Origin: Pogona vitticeps
Lineage: Eukaryota > Chordata > Lepidosauria > Squamata > Agamidae
Assembly (NCBI RefSeq): GCF_051106095.1
Contig: NC_135789.1
Span: forward strand, 19,019,501-19,083,500
Direction: 5' to 3'
DNA length: 64,000 nt
Numbering within the stretch: position 1 is the stretch's first letter; the number at the start of each line of letters is the position of its first letter. A model generated the notes under the pieces. It did not search any database. It was given only the letters and a program-made list of their open reading frames with translations, and had not been told where the DNA came from. A program made the position numbers and the translations under genes. This document shows positions 52,230 to 62,450 of this stretch, one piece after another.

Positions 52230-54062
52230 ATGCGGCACACGATGACCGGTGGATGTCTCCTCGCCCTGGTCTTCCACTGCGCTCTCTTCCTGAGTGCGGC
52301 TGCCCCGGCTACGGCCTGCCCGGCCCGCTGCGAGTGTGCGCCGCCTCTCCGGTCGGTCCTCTGCCACCGCAAGCGCCTCACCGCCATCCCCGAGGGCATC
52401 CCGACCGAGACCCGGATCCTGGAGCTAAACCGGAACCGCCTCCGCTGCCTCAACGCGGGGGACCTGGCCCCGTTCCCACAGCTGGAGGAGCTGGATGTCA
52501 GCGAGAACCTCCTCACCCACATAGAGCCGGGTGCCTTCAGCCACCTCGGGAGCCTCCGGGTGTTGCGGCTGCGCGGCAACCAGCTCAAGCTCCTTCCGCC
52601 GGGCATCTTTGACAAGCTCTCGAACCTCACGCTCCTGGACCTGAGCGAGAACAAGATCGTGGTCCTCCTGGACTACACGTTCCAGGACCTGAGGAGCCTG
52701 ACACAGCTGGAGGTCGGGGACAACGACTTGGTCTACATCGCCCGGAAGGCCTTCTCCGGCCTGGTCAGCCTCCCACAGCTGACCCTCGAGAGGTGTAACC
52801 TGACGGACCTCTCGGCCGAGTCACTGTCCCGCCTCCGGGGCCTCGAGGTGCTCCAGCTGAGGCACCTTGGTGTGGCCTCGGTGGCGGACCAGAACTTCAA
52901 GCGGCTCTCCCGCCTCCGGAGGCTGGAGATCGACCACTGGCCCTTCCTGGAGGAGATCCCGGCCGACGGCTTCCAGGGGCTGAACCTCACCTCCCTCTCG
53001 GTCACCTACGCCAACCTCTCCGGGGTGCCGAGCGCGGCCTTGAGGACCCTGGGCCACCTCGTCTACCTGAACCTCTCCTACAACCCCATCAGCACTGTGC
53101 CCCGGGGTGCCTTCCGGGACCTCCTCCGCCTCCGGGAGCTCCACCTGGTGGGGGCCCTGCTGGTCTCGGTGGAGCCCCAGGCCTTCTACGGCCTGAGGCA
53201 GGTCCGCCTCCTCAACCTCTCCGACAACTTCTTGCCCACTTTGGAGGAAGGGGCCTTCCACTCGGTCAACACCCTGGAGACCCTCCGGGTGGACCAGAAC
53301 CCCTTGGTCTGCGACTGCCGGCTCCTCTGGATCGTCCAGCGGAGGAAGACCCTCGACTTTGACGGACAGCCGCCCATGTGCTCCTCGCCGCCCGAGATCC
53401 AGGGGGACGCCCTGCGCGCCTTCCCGGACTCCGTCCTATTTGAGTACTTCACCTGCCAGAAGCCCACCATCCGCGACCGGAGGCTACAGCACGTCACGGC
53501 CTACGAAGGCCAGGCCGTCTCCTTCCTGTGCCGGGCGGAAGGGGAGCCGGTGCCCTCCATCAGCTGGGTCTCTCCTCAGCACCGGATGATCTCCAGCCGG
53601 AGCCACGGGCGGGTGGCCGTCCTGCCCAGCGGGACCCTGGAGATCCGCTACGCCCAGGCCCAGGACAGCGGGACGTACATCTGCATTGCCAGCAACGCGG
53701 GGGGCAATGACACCTACTTCGCCACCCTGACGGTCCGAGGGCCCTCCTCGGCTGACGGCAGCCTCTCCTACGCCAACCGGACCTTGTACCTCGGCGAGTT
53801 CAACGACACGGCCCACAACGACACCCGGGTGGTCCTCCGGTTCACCTTGGACCTGAAGACCATCTTGGTCTCCACTGCCATGGGGTGCATCATGTTCCTT
53901 GGGGTGGTCCTTTTCTGCTTCCTCCTCCTCTTCGTCTGGAGCCGAGGGCGGGGGCAGCACAAGAACCACTTCTCGGTGGAGTACTCCTTCCGCAAGGTGG
54001 ACGGCCCCGCCACGGCCGCCGGCCAGGGGGGCGCCCGGAAGTTCAACATGAAGATGATCTGA
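52230..54062 (+). CDS. LINGO3: LRR and Ig domain-containing Nogo-receptor-interacting-type protein 3
   Basis: Single-pass neuronal/epithelial surface protein of the LINGO family (LINGO1 is the Nogo receptor co-receptor; LINGO3 is less understood). The 610-aa frame is intronless within the coding region, as in all LINGO genes. Signal peptide 8-29; LRRNT with CPARCEC at 30-36; about 11-12 leucine-rich repeats to residue 350 ([53 protein letters not shown]); LRRCT with [19 protein letters not shown]; one I-set Ig domain about 418-510 ([32 protein letters not shown]); transmembrane helix about 546-570 ([19 protein letters not shown]); 40-residue tail with [11 protein letters not shown] and the family-wide end KFNMKMI. 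Several NxS/T sites lie in the ectodomain. The tail and Ig domain match LINGO3 better than LINGO1, 2 or 4. Confidence 0.97.
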   Translation: MRHTMTGGCLLALVFHCALFLSAAAPATACPARCECAPPLRSVLCHRKRLTAIPEGIPTETRILELNRNRLRCLNAGDLAPFPQLEELDVSENLLTHIEPGAFSHLGSLRVLRLRGNQLKLLPPGIFDKLSNLTLLDLSENKIVVLLDYTFQDLRSLTQLEVGDNDLVYIARKAFSGLVSLPQLTLERCNLTDLSAESLSRLRGLEVLQLRHLGVASVADQNFKRLSRLRRLEIDHWPFLEEIPADGFQGLNLTSLSVTYANLSGVPSAALRTLGHLVYLNLSYNPISTVPRGAFRDLLRLRELHLVGALLVSVEPQAFYGLRQVRLLNLSDNFLPTLEEGAFHSVNTLETLRVDQNPLVCDCRLLWIVQRRKTLDFDGQPPMCSSPPEIQGDALRAFPDSVLFEYFTCQKPTIRDRRLQHVTAYEGQAVSFLCRAEGEPVPSISWVSPQHRMISSRSHGRVAVLPSGTLEIRYAQAQDSGTYICIASNAGGNDTYFATLTVRGPSSADGSLSYANRTLYLGEFNDTAHNDTRVVLRFTLDLKTILVSTAMGCIMFLGVVLFCFLLLFVWSRGRGQHKNHFSVEYSFRKVDGPATAAGQGGARKFNMKMI

Positions 54063-56045
54063 GCCTCACCCCTTGCGGGTGGGAGGGGAGAGGAGGCCGG
54101 CAGATGGTGGGTGGTGGGTGGGTGGGAGTAGCACCTGGTGTGCAGGAGGGAGGGGCAGGAGGAGGCAGGGCCAAGGGTTGGCAGTCTCACAGACACGGCT
54201 GGAAGCCTTAGGTGGCAGCGTGGCCTCTTCAGGACAGGAATCCTGGCACCCGCAGCTCCTGCCTGGCTGTGGTGAAGAAGGCCAGGGCCTTCTTCCTCCT
54301 CCTCCTCCTCCATTCCCCTGTTGGAGTGGCTCTTATCTAGCCCGGGGGGGGTGCACCCCAGTCTTCCACGGGGGGAATGGGTTTCGTGTGGGGGGGTACA
54401 ACCGCATTTGGGATTGCACACCAATGTCGCCCTTCCCACACTTATGGGGGGGAGACCAAGGCAGGTGCCCCCAACAGCAGGCGGTCATTGGCCCACCAGT
54501 GCCCTCCGCTTCAGACAGCGGCCCTCCCTCTCTGTCTGGAGCGGCCTGTGTGTGTGTGTGTGTCTTTGTGTGTCTGTGGAGACTGCAGCCACAGACCCTC
54601 TGAGCTCCGCTGTCACTGTGCTTCCAACCTCTCTCCCCCCCGCGCATGGGACAACCTCCCCCCCCCCCGTGATGCCTCCTGGTCTGGAGGAGGCGCGCAT
54701 GCATGCACACCATGTGTGATTTTGGACTGTGTCCCCCTCCCTGTCGCTGTTTTGGTTTGTCCGGATCAACTATGCATTTCTCCAAACCCACCCCCCTCGG
54801 CGAGCGTTCCCGGACAAAAGCCCCTCCCTTTTTTAAGGTGATCCTTTTTGCAAACACGGGGGACGGGAGGAGGGAGAGAGTTTTCCAGTTTTTAAACCAT
54901 TTTCTATGCACGCAGGATGGGCTTCTTTGGAGTCCAAACCACTGGGGGCGCCTCGTGCCGGGGCTCGCCGACCCCCCATCGCAGCTGGGCTGGGAGAGGC
55001 TGGGCCTTGCTGGGCCCTGAGTGGCATTTTTAATTGGGGAGGGGGGAGGAAGGACAAGTGTTCTCGGTGCCTGGAGAGCCCCCCCCTGCACAGCAATAAC
55101 CCACTTTTATTCCACGTTGCCAGCTGGATTCAGACACGCATGCACGCGTTCTCACACCCGTGGCAGCACAGAGGACTCAGCTCACTGCCCCCCCTTGGCC
55201 TTGTGTCATCCCCCCCTTGCAAAAGGAAAAAAAAGAAGCTGTCGTCCCTGGGGTCTCCGCGTAGCCTCCCCCCCAAATCTTCGGAGATTTGGGGTCTCAG
55301 CTGTCCCTCCCCCCCCCAAATCTTCCACAGGTCTGGCTTGCAAGAAGAAGGGCAAAGCCGGGCTCCCAATTCCAGGCAGAATCACAACCTTGGGGTGGGG
55401 TGGGGGGGCTGAGGCCTGTGGGGCTCCGTGGCCCACCTCCCCATCTCAGGCAGCGGCATCCAGAGGGCAGCTTCCCTGCCCCCTCCCCCCTGGCCTTGAG
55501 GGGAGCCAAAGAGCAGAGCGCCCCCCTCCGTGTTCCCATAGGGTGGGAGGGGGCAGAGAGAGAGAGAGCATGTGGGTCCCCCGGGACTCCCCCTGGGTGA
55601 CGGCTTGGCTTGCTGCCGGGTTCACCCCCCCCCCCCCCCGCTTGTGGTCTCAGGCTCTCCTCCTTCCCGGCTGCATTTGCCCCCCAGGAGCCGTGCAGCC
55701 AAGAGGCCTTCGCCAGCCTGGAGCTGGGAGGAAAAGGAAGCCCACCTGGGAAGCCAGCCTTCCTCTCTGCACAGCTGAGACATGATGCGGAAGAAGGGGA
55801 GCAGAAAGGGGAGAAGCGGGCTCTCTGTGTGTGTTTGTGTGTGTGTTTTGCACACACTTCCAGACATAAGCTGGAAGACGATGCCTGTGGATGCTAAATG
55901 TATTCTTTGTGCCACGTGAGGTTGCAGCCGACATATTTCCTGGCATCTGTTTCGGGCTCCACTGAAAACACCAACTGGCAGGCGCAGGCAGGGGGTGGGT
56001 GCGTGGGGAAGAGGATCTTCTTGACAAGAGGAAATTATGATTTTC

Positions 56046-56046
<1 letters not shown>

Positions 56047-56094
<48 letters not shown>
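56047..56094. repeat. (GA)n microsatellite
   Basis: About 24 GA units. Confidence 0.95.
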
Positions 56095-56097
<3 letters not shown>

Positions 56098-57417
56098 GGA
56101 GGTCAGCGGAGGGAGGCGGAAAAGGGGGGGGAGGCAGCCCGCTGGACTGGCTTCAGTGTGTTTTCCCCTCTGGAGAAAGGTGTGGGTCCTGAACCGTGCC
56201 AGCTGGCTCTCGCTCGCTCGCTCTTGCAAGATGCAAAGTCCCCCCCCCGGCTTCTGGTGCACCCCCTGACCCACACGGGGCAGAGGTCTGCTGGCAAAGG
56301 GCCGAGGGGTGCCATAGCCAAAACCAGCTTCTCCAGCCAGCTGGGAACCGCAAGGACTTTCCTCCAAGAAGGGAGCTGGCGGGACCCTGGCAGGCGGGCA
56401 GGCTCAGCCTTGACCGTGGCTTCTGAGGCCAGCCTGTGACTGGAGAGGAAGGCCATGCAGGACGCATTGGCCCTGGCCAGTGCCTGGAGGCACACGGACC
56501 CACACTGGCCTTCGTACCCTCGGGGGAGTCGTGCTAGGCAGAAAGGCAGATGCGGCTGGGGAATCCGAAAGCAGGGACCGGTAACACAGCCCTGTGTTGT
56601 CAGACGTACACTCCCCCAAATGCATCGCTGTTCCCCCAAAGGGCAGGGAGAAAGTCGGGTCAGGACCAGGCAGAGAAGGGCCGTTTTGCCTGGGGCAGCT
56701 TGTGAAGGTGGCAAGGGCGGCTAAGAGGGGCAGGAAATGTCAAAGGCCCCCCTGCCCCCTCCCTCCCAGCTGCCCCTTCCCCAGAACCCTGGCCCCTCCT
56801 GAGCCAAGCCAGGAAGAAGGCACCCGGTGGGCATACAGAGGGAGGGAAGGGGGGCCCTCGCAGGGAGGGGACTGCTGGATCGCTTCCACTCAAACGAAGA
56901 GAGAACAGAGCCGGAGGGGGACAACGACATGTGGTGTGAGTGTCGGGGGGGGGGGAGCAATGAGGAGAGGATGTAGAGAATCTGAACAGCCAAGACTGTA
57001 AAAGCCCCTCCTTTTTTTCTCCCTGTGGAACACTGTGTTTATAGAGCAAACAAGACTTTTTATATGTATCGATGCATGAATTAACCAGGAAAACATTGCA
57101 TATACATCGATATAATGGGCATATCTACGTCTCCTGTGTGGTTTTTCCTGGTACGTATTTGGGCCCCAGCTTTGGCTTGGCCTGGAAGATGAGAGGGGAT
57201 GGGGCTCGGCCCCCTCCCCTCAAGCAGAGCCTTCTCGCCTCCAGCCTGATGTTCGGGGCAAGAGGCGGCTGGCTTGGATGCCGCGGAGCATTATTCTGTA
57301 CCCCACGGCCCAGCATCTCCACAGGGAGTCAGGTCCCCCTGGGCTGGCAGCCCTCCGCCCCACGGCTCCTACTGCCTCAATATGTGGCCTGGTGCTACCT
57401 CTGCAAGAAGGGGGTGC

Positions 57418-57510
57418 AGGGAAGGAAGGAAGGAAGGAGCTGAGGATGGGTGGAATGAAAGGAGGAGGTGATGATGGGTGAGAGGAAGGAAGGAGCTGAG
57501 GATGGCGAAG
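57418..57510. repeat. short GGAA repeat akin to the 48.3 kb satellite
   Basis: GGAAGGAAGGAAGGAGCTGA and GGATGGGTGGAATGAAAGGA repeat the vocabulary of the 48.3 kb satellite (GGAGCTGATGATGG, ATGAAAGGAA), suggesting a shared origin of the two loci either side of LINGO3. Confidence 0.6.
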
Positions 57511-58560
57511 AAAACCTGATGGGAAAGGTAGCCCAGCGGCAGCCGAGGCCAGAAAATGGTGCCCAAGCAGCACAACTGAAAAGGGAAGTAAGGATGGAGC
57601 CAAGACCTGACCCAGCGGTGGATCCTTCTTGCGGAACAGTCCTTGCATGGTGTCTCCTGAACACAGAAGCCAAGAAACCTGCAGGCCTCTCTCCCTCCTG
57701 TCAGCTGTATCCACCCTTTCCATGGCCCCTCCAGTCCCCAGTGATGGGTGGACGAGCTGCTGGCAGAGACCCCCAGGCTCTCAAGAAGCCTCTTCCACCT
57801 CCATTTGGGGTTTTTCCCTCTGAACCCCAAGGAGGCTCAATCAATCAAAGAACCTGAAAGGGGGTGCCCTTGGCAGGGGCCCCTCCTGCCCACGGGAGCC
57901 TGGACGGCCTCCTCCCCGGGATCAGGAGGAAGGGATGTTTTGGGTTCAAGTCCTCCCTGACCCAGCAATCACAAACGACGCGCGGGGTGGGGGTGAGAAG
58001 AGATGCCCCCAGCAAGGTCCCTGCTGCCTGAGGCAGGCGAGACGGGGCAGCTCCCATCATCCGCGAAGCCCCAGCCTGCCTAAGGAGGGCTGGAACCCAA
58101 GGCGGGGAGGGGGCGTGCCCGAGAGAATTCAAAAGCCGCCCGGGCTCCTGATTGGCTGCCGCCGCCGACAGACATGCCGGAAGCGTAGTCTTTCCGTCGC
58201 TTTTCCTCCGGGGAAGGGGGACTCGGAGGAAGGGGCCTCCCAGAAATGTAACTTTTCCAAGCCGTTCTCCTCCTCCTGCTCGGCGCTGGCCTCAGGGGGG
58301 CCACGGTCGAGGCTTCTGGCCTGCGGCGGAAGGGATCCAGCCGGCCCGTCTGCAGAAACTCAGAGGCCCCCTGGGCGGAAGGGAGCCCCCCACACTTATA
58401 TAAGCAGCCTGGAGCCAGCCCGCGGGACTGCCCGAGACTGGGCCAGGCCTCTTTGGGGGGGGCCCTCGGGAGCCCCTCCCTTTGGGTCTCTCTGTGCATG
58501 TCTGGTGGAGATGTTTCACACGTGGAAGCTTTGAACCGTCTGAGCCTGGGCGGCGGAGCC

Positions 58561-58863
58561 CCTGGGGCGACAAAATGGCGGCTGGCGGCCGCGAGGAGGA
58601 CTCCAGCCCCCAGGATGCCCCGAGCGGCGTTCCGCCCTCCTCTCCCACCGCCGATTGGCGCCCTTTGGAGGCGGGGGGGGGCTAGGAAAGGGGGGGAAAG
58701 AGAGAAATAAAAAACTCGGTTTCCCGTGGTGCCCCGCGCACGGGGTGTCCGTTGGCGCGCTCGGCCGCCATTTTGTCGCCTGGCCGCCGCCGCTTCCCGC
58801 GCGCCCGCCCGGATTGAATGAGGAGGAACAGCCGCCGTTTCTAAAACCTCCGCCGGCGCTGCC
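58561..58863 (+). promoter_or_regulatory. LMNB2: LMNB2 promoter with inverted YY1-type repeats
   Basis: CpG-rich. GGCGACAAAATGGCGGC at 58566-58582 and its exact reverse complement at 58764-58780 each contain a YY1-type AAAATGGCGGC. Between them are an inverted CCAAT box (GATTGG, 58651-58656) running into TTGGCGCC, and another TTGGCGCG at 58752-58759, both E2F-like. No TATA box is placed. Motif-based inference. Confidence 0.6.
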
Positions 58864-61800
58864 ATGGCCTCCTCCTCCTCGGGCCTTCCTCCGGGCACCC
58901 CTCGCCCGGGGCCTTCGTCCTCCCCGGGGACGCCGCTGTCTCCGGCGAGGATTTCGCGGCTGCAGGAGAAGGAGGAGCTGCGGCAGCTGAACGACCGGCT
59001 GGCCGTCTACATCGAGCGGGTCCGGGCGCTGGAGCTGGAGAACGACCGGCTGCTGCTCCGTGTCTCCGAGAAGGAGGAGGTCGTCACCCGGGAGGTGGGA
59101 CTGGGGGGGAAGGCGCCCCCTCCAACCCCTCCCCCTGCAGAAGGGGATCTCCCTGCGGAGGGACTACCTCTCCCATCAGCCCCCCCGCCCGTTGGCCCTT
59201 GGAGATTGGGGGGGACGTCTTTGTGGCTTCGGGCCCCCCTCCCTCCTCTTCCTAGCCGGGAGGGAGGGACCGGGAGCTCTTTTGGAAAGAGGGGAGGGGA
59301 GTTGCTGGGCAACCCCCCCAGTCCTGCCAGTCCCTCCACTCCCTCCTCCCCCCCCAGCCCCACTGACGGGGGTCGAGGTCCCCAAGCAGAAGAAGCCCAA
59401 GCCGGGCCTCTCCGTCCCCGGAGATTGCGGCGGGGGGGGGTAGGTGGGTGGAAATCTGCCATGGCCCTCTGAGTCCGGGTGGGTGTGGGGAGTTGGCATT
59501 CGGTGCCCCCACGTGTGTGCCCTTCTTTTCCTGCCTTGCCATTTTTTTCTTTCATTTCTCTTTGTTTTGCTTTTTTTCTTGCTTGCTTTCCTTTCTTTTT
59601 CTTTCTTCCTCTCATTCTTTCTTTCCTGAGATCCTCCCTCTGCTGGATCTCAGCCACCATTCGGAGGGTGGGTGGGATGGAGGTGCTGGCTTTGGCCCCA
59701 TTGGCCTCAGGGACAGGAGGGCACCAGCCGCTCTCTGGGCAAAGGCCTGCCGGTCCTTCTCCCTTTGGGGCTCCCGGGAGCAGAGAGTGTGAGACGGGCG
59801 GTGGGAAAGGCCCAGCAGGTGCCCAACGAGGCCAATCCCCCCCCCAAAAGCCAAAACTACACACAGACACTAGCAGACAGAGAGCAGGCAGGCTCCAGGA
59901 GCATGGGCTCCAGGGTCTGACTGCTCTGGTGCCAGCCACGCGCATTCGGCAGCTGCCTGGCACAGCCTTAAGCAGGACACACACACACCCCCGCCACTGT
60001 CTTGCCTGCTTTGAATGACTGTCCCATTTCACGCTAGCCCAGTGTGCGGTTCAGATGTGAATGTTGCTTTCTTTAAAGGGTAGGTCCATCACCTCCCTTA
60101 TTTTGGGGTGTGCCAGTCGGGAGGACTGGGCTGGGGTCCCACTCAGAAGGGGCTCCTCCATGTCCCGGCCCTCGGTGGGCGAGGCTGCCTCTTTTTTACG
60201 TGGCAGGTCGAGGAGGGCCTGGGGACACGAGACAGCCCCCCACCTGTCTCACATCCTTCAGGTTTGTGGTGGAAGGACCTCTGTGCCCATTTGGCCCTCG
60301 CCAGCCAAGGGTAGGGCTGTGAACCCTGGCCCTGCCCTTTGGAACTTTGGCAACCCCGGCTGTGATCTTTGCTGGCCCTTTTTGAGCCTCTTTGAACGCC
60401 TTCAGGGTCACTGCTGTTGTCTTCTAACACCTTTAGTGGCGGAGTTGCTGTGGCCATCAAGGCGATCGGTGCTTTTGTGTGTGTGTGTGTGGGGGGGGGG
60501 GGGGGTGTAGGCAGAGCCTGAAGCGGCCCGGCCCTGGCTTGGGGGCTTCAGCGCTCCCTTTGCTTTTCCCTGCAGGTGACGGGCATCAAGGCCCTGTACG
60601 AGTCTGAGCTGGCAGATGCCCGGCGGGTCCTGGACGAGACCGCCCGGGAGCGGGCAAAGCTTCAGATTGAAATCGGGAAGCTGCGGGCCGAGCTGGATGA
60701 GCTGAGCAAGAGGTAGGAGGAAGGGCGCCTTCCCGGACGATCGAGGGGGGTCCGAGGGACTGCGTTTGTTGGGTTGGGGTCCCCTCAGTGAAAGTGGGCC
60801 AGGAAGGCAGAGCAGGAAGGACCCATGGGGGCGAGAAGCACCTGCCCCCTCGTGTGGTCTGCAGAGGGTGGTGGGTGGTGGTGGTGATGGTGGGGCTCTG
60901 ATCCAGGGAGCTGGCTGGGTAGCCCAGCTCTGCACATTTTTAGCATTCCATGGCCGTCTTGGGAGGAGGGAAGCCGTCCGCCAGATCTTTTGCTCTTTGC
61001 CTGGCACAGAGTGGTGCTGAGGCCCAGCTCGGTTCTGGTGCCTGAGACGGGAGGTTGGTTTTATTTAGGGAGAGGCCAGCTGGGGAGCCTTTGGGGAGGA
61101 AAAGTCAGGGGAAATTGCCCAGGGAATTGCACCCGGGCCACGCTGGCTATGGAGGCCTGGGGAGGGGGGGAGCAGAATCGCCTCCACTCCGAAGGGCTGA
61201 ACTGCCCACAGCGACCTCTCTTCTCGCCCCTCCAGCTACCAGAAGAAGGATGGGGAGTGGTCCACCTCGCAGGGCCGCATCAAGGAGCTGGAGGTTCTCT
61301 TCCACCGGAGCGAAGCTGAACTCACCACCACCTTGACTGAGAAGCGCAACCTGGAGGCCGAGGTGGCCGACCTGCGAGCGGAACTGGCCAAGGTTGGTGG
61401 CTGGGAGAGCCACGCTCTCGGGGGGGGGGGGCAAGGGGTGGATCAAGCAAGCAGAGAGGCTGAGAAGGGAGCAGAGCAGCCAGCCGCAGGCCTGGGCTGT
61501 GTGAGGCAGGCTTTCTCTCCTCTGACAGGGTGGTGGTGGTGGTGTGTGCAAGATAGTTGAGGCCTCGTTCTTGGTTTCTGTGGCAAGAGGGAAAGTGTCC
61601 CCTCCTCCTCCCCTCCCATGTCTGGCGTTGCGGCTGTGGCTGGGACAAGGACTTAAAGCCACCTTACCCAGCTACCTTTCCTCCCTGGATGGTGGGGACA
61701 CTTCCTTAAAAGTGCAGAACAGGGTTGAATCGGGCCACAAGGCAAATGGACGTGTGCCTACCCTGAGGAGAGTCTCTGGATCAGTTTGAAGATTGCAGGA

Positions 61801-62406
61801 TCTCCTGGGAGAGGGATCCAGTCCCTTCCGTGAGCAGCCACCCTCCCTCTGCTGAGCTGTTCACCAAGCTGGACAGAGGTTGAGCTGCTGGTGCTTCTCT
61901 CTTAGGGAGTGGCGGGGGGGGCTGGCTCCAGGGGAAGAGCCTTTGGGGTGGCTGCTCCCCACTCCCACTGCTGCCTTCCCTCTGCCCTCCCTCTGACCCT
62001 TGACCCTCCCCCCCTAGTCAGAAGAGGCCCACGCGGTGGCCAAGAAGCAGTTGGAGAAGGAGACCCTCCTGCGTGTGGACCTTGAGAATCGCTGCCAGAG
62101 CCTGCAGGAGGAGCTGGACTTCCGCAAGACCATCTTTGAGGAGGTGGGCTGAAGGAGGGGGCTTACTCAGCCTGCAACAGGGGGTATGGGTGTGGTGGGT
62201 GGGGCAGTGAGCCTGAAGTTTCTGTGGGCAAGTAGGGAGGAAAGGCTGAACAAGAGGGGTCTGTGGCCCTCGGGGTGGACGGAGGGAGGGGTGCGTTCGT
62301 GCTTGTCTTTGCTGTGGGCTTTGAGCTCTGCGTTTGCTGGAGAGGAGGGTCTCTGTTGGGGGAGTGGAGGCTCGGGGGTTCTCCGTCACTTAAGTTGTGA
62401 GATTCC

Positions 62407-62450
<44 letters not shown>

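Larger units (their letters stand above)
54063..58560. other. LINGO3 3' region and LINGO3-LMNB2 spacer
   Basis: No coding exon was recognised. No AATAAA lies within 3 kb of the LINGO3 stop, so its mRNA end is not fixed. A short AT-rich island at 57035-57130 with ATCGAT words is the best-looking candidate for a transcript end or conserved element. GA repeat at 56047-56094; C and G runs are common. Confidence 0.5.

Noticed and set aside
58704-58709. AATAAA as the LINGO3 poly(A) signal
   Set aside because: It lies 4.6 kb past the LINGO3 stop and inside the LMNB2 promoter between the inverted repeats, so use by LINGO3 is unlikely.
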